DNA of 16,128 nucleotides from an uncultured Eubacteriales bacterium (GTDB lineage Bacteria > Bacillota > Clostridia > Oscillospirales > CAG-272): the NCBI GenBank assembly GCA_949878535.1, contig CATLAS010000003.1:1-16128 (forward strand), written 5' to 3'. This document shows, piece after piece, positions 14,472-16,128 of the stretch. The notes beneath the pieces were generated by a model that was not told the origin of the DNA, did not search any database, and was given only the letters and a program-made list of their open reading frames with translations. Made by a program: the position numbers and the translations under genes. Positions within the stretch are counted from its first letter, which is position 1; every line of letters begins with the position of its first letter.

Positions 14472-14645
14472 ATGACAAAAGTAACACTTTCAAGAAGCCT
14501 GATCGGAGCAAATCCGAAGCAGAAAGCAACTGCTGCATCTTTGGGTCTGAGAAAGATCGGAGACAGCATTACCCATCAGGACGGATCCGTGCTGGATGGA
14601 AAGGTCAAGGTGATCTCTCACCTTGTAACCGTGGAGAAGGCGTAA
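14472..14645 (+). CDS. rpmD: 50S ribosomal protein L30
   Basis: A 57-residue L30, translated directly because it is below common length cut-offs. It begins MTKVTLSRSLIGANPKQKAT and continues A-A-S-L-G-L-R-K-I-G-D-S-I-T-H, with the helix and strand order of the family and the usual length of 57-60. The ATG has GGGAGGGT 8-9 nt upstream and lies 14 nt after rpsE. Position between S5 and L15 confirms identity. The H-Q-D-G-S-V-L-D-G-K-V-K-V-I-S-H-L-V end is normal. Confidence 0.96.
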   Translation: MTKVTLSRSLIGANPKQKATAASLGLRKIGDSITHQDGSVLDGKVKVISHLVTVEKA

Positions 14646-14722
14646 ACCACTCCAGACAGAAATATGTGCATCCGTAAGAGAGGCACAAAAAAAGAATGAT
14701 TTCAACGTAAGGAGGAAAAACC

Positions 14723-15169
14723 ATGAAGCTCCATGAACTTTCACCGGCACCAGGATCTGTAAAGCAGGTATGGCGCAAAGGCAGAGGCCCGGGAAGCGGC
14801 AACGGCAAAACAGCCGGTAAAGGCCATAAGGGTCAGAACGCCCGCAGCGGCGGCGGAGTACGTCTTGGATTCGAAGGCGGACAGCTGCCTCTTTATAGAA
14901 AGCTTCCGAAGAGAGGCTTTAACAACATTCGTTTTGCAACACAGTATGCGATCGTCAATGTAGGCACACTGAACGATAAGTTTGCAGACGGTGAAACAGT
15001 CAATCTGGAAACACTTCTGGACAAGAAAATTGTCCGCAAGGGTCTGGATGGACTGAAAGTGCTGGGAAGCGGCGAACTCACTAAGAAATTAACTGTTGAA
15101 GCGGCTGTCTTTTCAGGTACGGCAAAAGAAAAGATCGAAGCGGCAGGTGGAAAGACTGAGGTGAAGTAA
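14723..15169 (+). CDS. rplO: 50S ribosomal protein L15
   Basis: A 148-residue L15, late-assembling and threaded through the large subunit. The Gly-rich extended N-terminus is present: [20 protein letters not shown], then [19 protein letters not shown], and R-G-F-N-N-I. The globular C-terminal domain follows. AAGGAGG lies upstream in a 77-nt gap after rpmD that otherwise shows nothing notable. The stop is 1 nt before secY. Confidence 0.98.
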   Translation: MKLHELSPAPGSVKQVWRKGRGPGSGNGKTAGKGHKGQNARSGGGVRLGFEGGQLPLYRKLPKRGFNNIRFATQYAIVNVGTLNDKFADGETVNLETLLDKKIVRKGLDGLKVLGSGELTKKLTVEAAVFSGTAKEKIEAAGGKTEVK

Positions 15170-15170
15170 G

Positions 15171-16128
15171 ATGTTCCAGACGATAAAAAACGCTTGGAAA
15201 ATCGATGATTTGCGTCGGAAAATCGTATTTGCATTGTTTATTCTGCTTCTTTACAGAATCGGTGCACAGATCCCTGTTCCGTTCCTGACGGGGGATCTTG
15301 CAGCAAGTATGAATGCGCAAACAGCAGGCTCCATCCTGCAGTATCTGAACATCTTGTCCGGTGGCGCGTTTGCACAGGCAACTTTGTTTGCGCTGGGTAT
15401 CTCGCCTTACATCACAGCATCCATCGTGGTTCAATTGCTCACTGTTGCCATTCCTCCTCTGGAGCGTCTTGCAAAAGAGGGTGAAGACGGCAAAAAGAAA
15501 CTGAACCAAATCACACGGTATGTCACCGTAGCGCTCGCACTCCTCACCGCAGTAGGATATTACTTCATGCTGCGCGGATATGATTATCTGACAGATAGAG
15601 GTGTGTTTGCAGCAATCGTTATCATCGCTTGCTACTGCGCCGGATCCTCTCTGGTTATGTGGCTGGCGGAAAAAATCAACGAGAGCGGAATCGGCAACGG
15701 TATCTCCCTGATCCTGTTTGCCAACATCGTTTCCCGGGGTCCCAGTATTGTGGCTCGTCTGTGGGCGTATGCTTCCGGTCAGGTTGAAGGCACCGCACAG
15801 TGGTTGGGCATCATCATTGCCGTTGCATCTATTGTTATCGGTATTTTGATGGTAGCGTTGATCGTGTTTATCACAAATTCCGAACGCCGTCTGCCTGTGC
15901 AGTATGCAAAGAAGGTTGTCGGACGGAAAATGTACGGTGGTCAGAACTCTACACTGCCCATTAAGCTGAACAACACCGGTGTTATGCCGATTATCTTTGC
16001 AAGCTCCATTGTCAGCATCCCTGCAACAATCGGCATGTTTGTGAACTACAAAGATTCCAAATTCTGGACCGGATTTTTCAATTTGTTTGACAGCGGCTCC
16101 GTTGTCTACATGATCCTCACGTTCTTCC
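15171..16128 (+). CDS. secY: Protein translocase subunit SecY, N-terminal part
   Basis: 319 codons are in view; the gene runs off the right edge (full-length SecY is usually 420-440 residues). It is the channel of the Sec translocon. The start MFQTIKNAWKIDDLRRKI is an ATG with GAGGTGAAG upstream, 1 nt after rplO. The first helix is followed by I-P-V-P-F-L-T, then the plug/second-helix region L-S-G-G-A-F-A-Q-A-T-L-F-A-L-G-I-S-P-Y-I-T-A-S-I (about 62-85). The C4 cytoplasmic loop that contacts ribosome and SecA reads N-S-E-R-R-L-P-V-Q-Y-A-K-K-V-V-G-R-K (236-253), then N-N-T-G-V-M-P-I-I-F-A. Adenylate kinase and map usually come next but are outside the window. Confidence 0.98.
   Translation, partial: MFQTIKNAWKIDDLRRKIVFALFILLLYRIGAQIPVPFLTGDLAASMNAQTAGSILQYLNILSGGAFAQATLFALGISPYITASIVVQLLTVAIPPLERLAKEGEDGKKKLNQITRYVTVALALLTAVGYYFMLRGYDYLTDRGVFAAIVIIACYCAGSSLVMWLAEKINESGIGNGISLILFANIVSRGPSIVARLWAYASGQVEGTAQWLGIIIAVASIVIGILMVALIVFITNSERRLPVQYAKKVVGRKMYGGQNSTLPIKLNNTGVMPIIFASSIVSIPATIGMFVNYKDSKFWTGFFNLFDSGSVVYMILTFF

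Noticed and set aside
14646..14722. Possible regulatory element in the 77-nt rpmD-rplO gap
   Set aside because: Apart from the AAGGAGG site before rplO nothing structured or promoter-like is visible.

Overview
The window looks like the chromosome of a low-to-mid GC Gram-positive bacterium of the class Clostridia, most likely an Oscillospirales/Ruminococcaceae-type gut organism. The reasons are AGGAGG-type ribosome binding sites before nearly every gene, a 61-residue zinc-type S14, Bacillota-style S10-spc gene order, an XpaC-TelA gene pair as known from Bacillus (xpaC-yaaN), and hairpin-rich interspersed repeats of a kind common in this group. The genus is an inference from these features; no database was searched.

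Region 1 (1-4500, minus strand). At the left edge is the N-terminus of an ABC-F-like ATPase. A clear terminator (149-181) separates it from a compact five-gene operon: a multi-span membrane protein of unknown function, an XpaC-like protein, a TelA/YaaN-like toxic anion resistance protein, a short LemA-like membrane protein and a TPM-domain membrane protein with an extreme Gly/His/Arg/Pro-rich tail. It reads from a TATAAT -10 box near 4486 towards the terminator. XpaC/TelA and LemA/TPM are each recurrent partners, so this looks like an envelope or stress module. Its actual job is unknown.

Region 2 (4500-5529). No protein gene is supported here. The stretch holds two copies of a MITE-like inverted-repeat element, three hairpins in a 49-bp tandem array, a weak terminator-like hairpin, one good and one weaker plus-strand promoter, and a roughly 310-nt GC-rich, foldable leader before rpsJ. 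The leader contains a terminator-like hairpin and a competing stem.

Region 3 (5530-16128, plus strand). This is the S10-spc ribosomal protein superoperon in canonical order: rpsJ, rplC, rplD, rplW, rplB, rpsS, rplV, rpsC, rplP, rpmC, rpsQ, rplN, rplX, rplE, rpsN, rpsH, rplF, rplR, rpsE, rpmD, rplO, secY (cut by the window end). All 22 genes are present and intact as far as seen. Spacing is tight (often 1-19 nt, with 1- and 4-nt overlaps). The exceptions are rpsJ-rplC (178 nt, three hairpins), rpsN-rpsH (136 nt, GC-rich hairpins), rplR-rpsE (74 nt, a perfect AT-rich inverted repeat), rpsQ-rplN (72 nt) and rpmD-rplO (77 nt). These gaps are the best places for internal control or processing. The str operon (rpsL-rpsG-fusA-tuf) does not lie immediately upstream.

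I do not see a clearly new multi-protein system. The strongest unexplained signals are the rpsJ leader RNA, the rpsJ-rplC intergenic RNA, the repeat cluster and the TelA/XpaC/LemA/TPM module.
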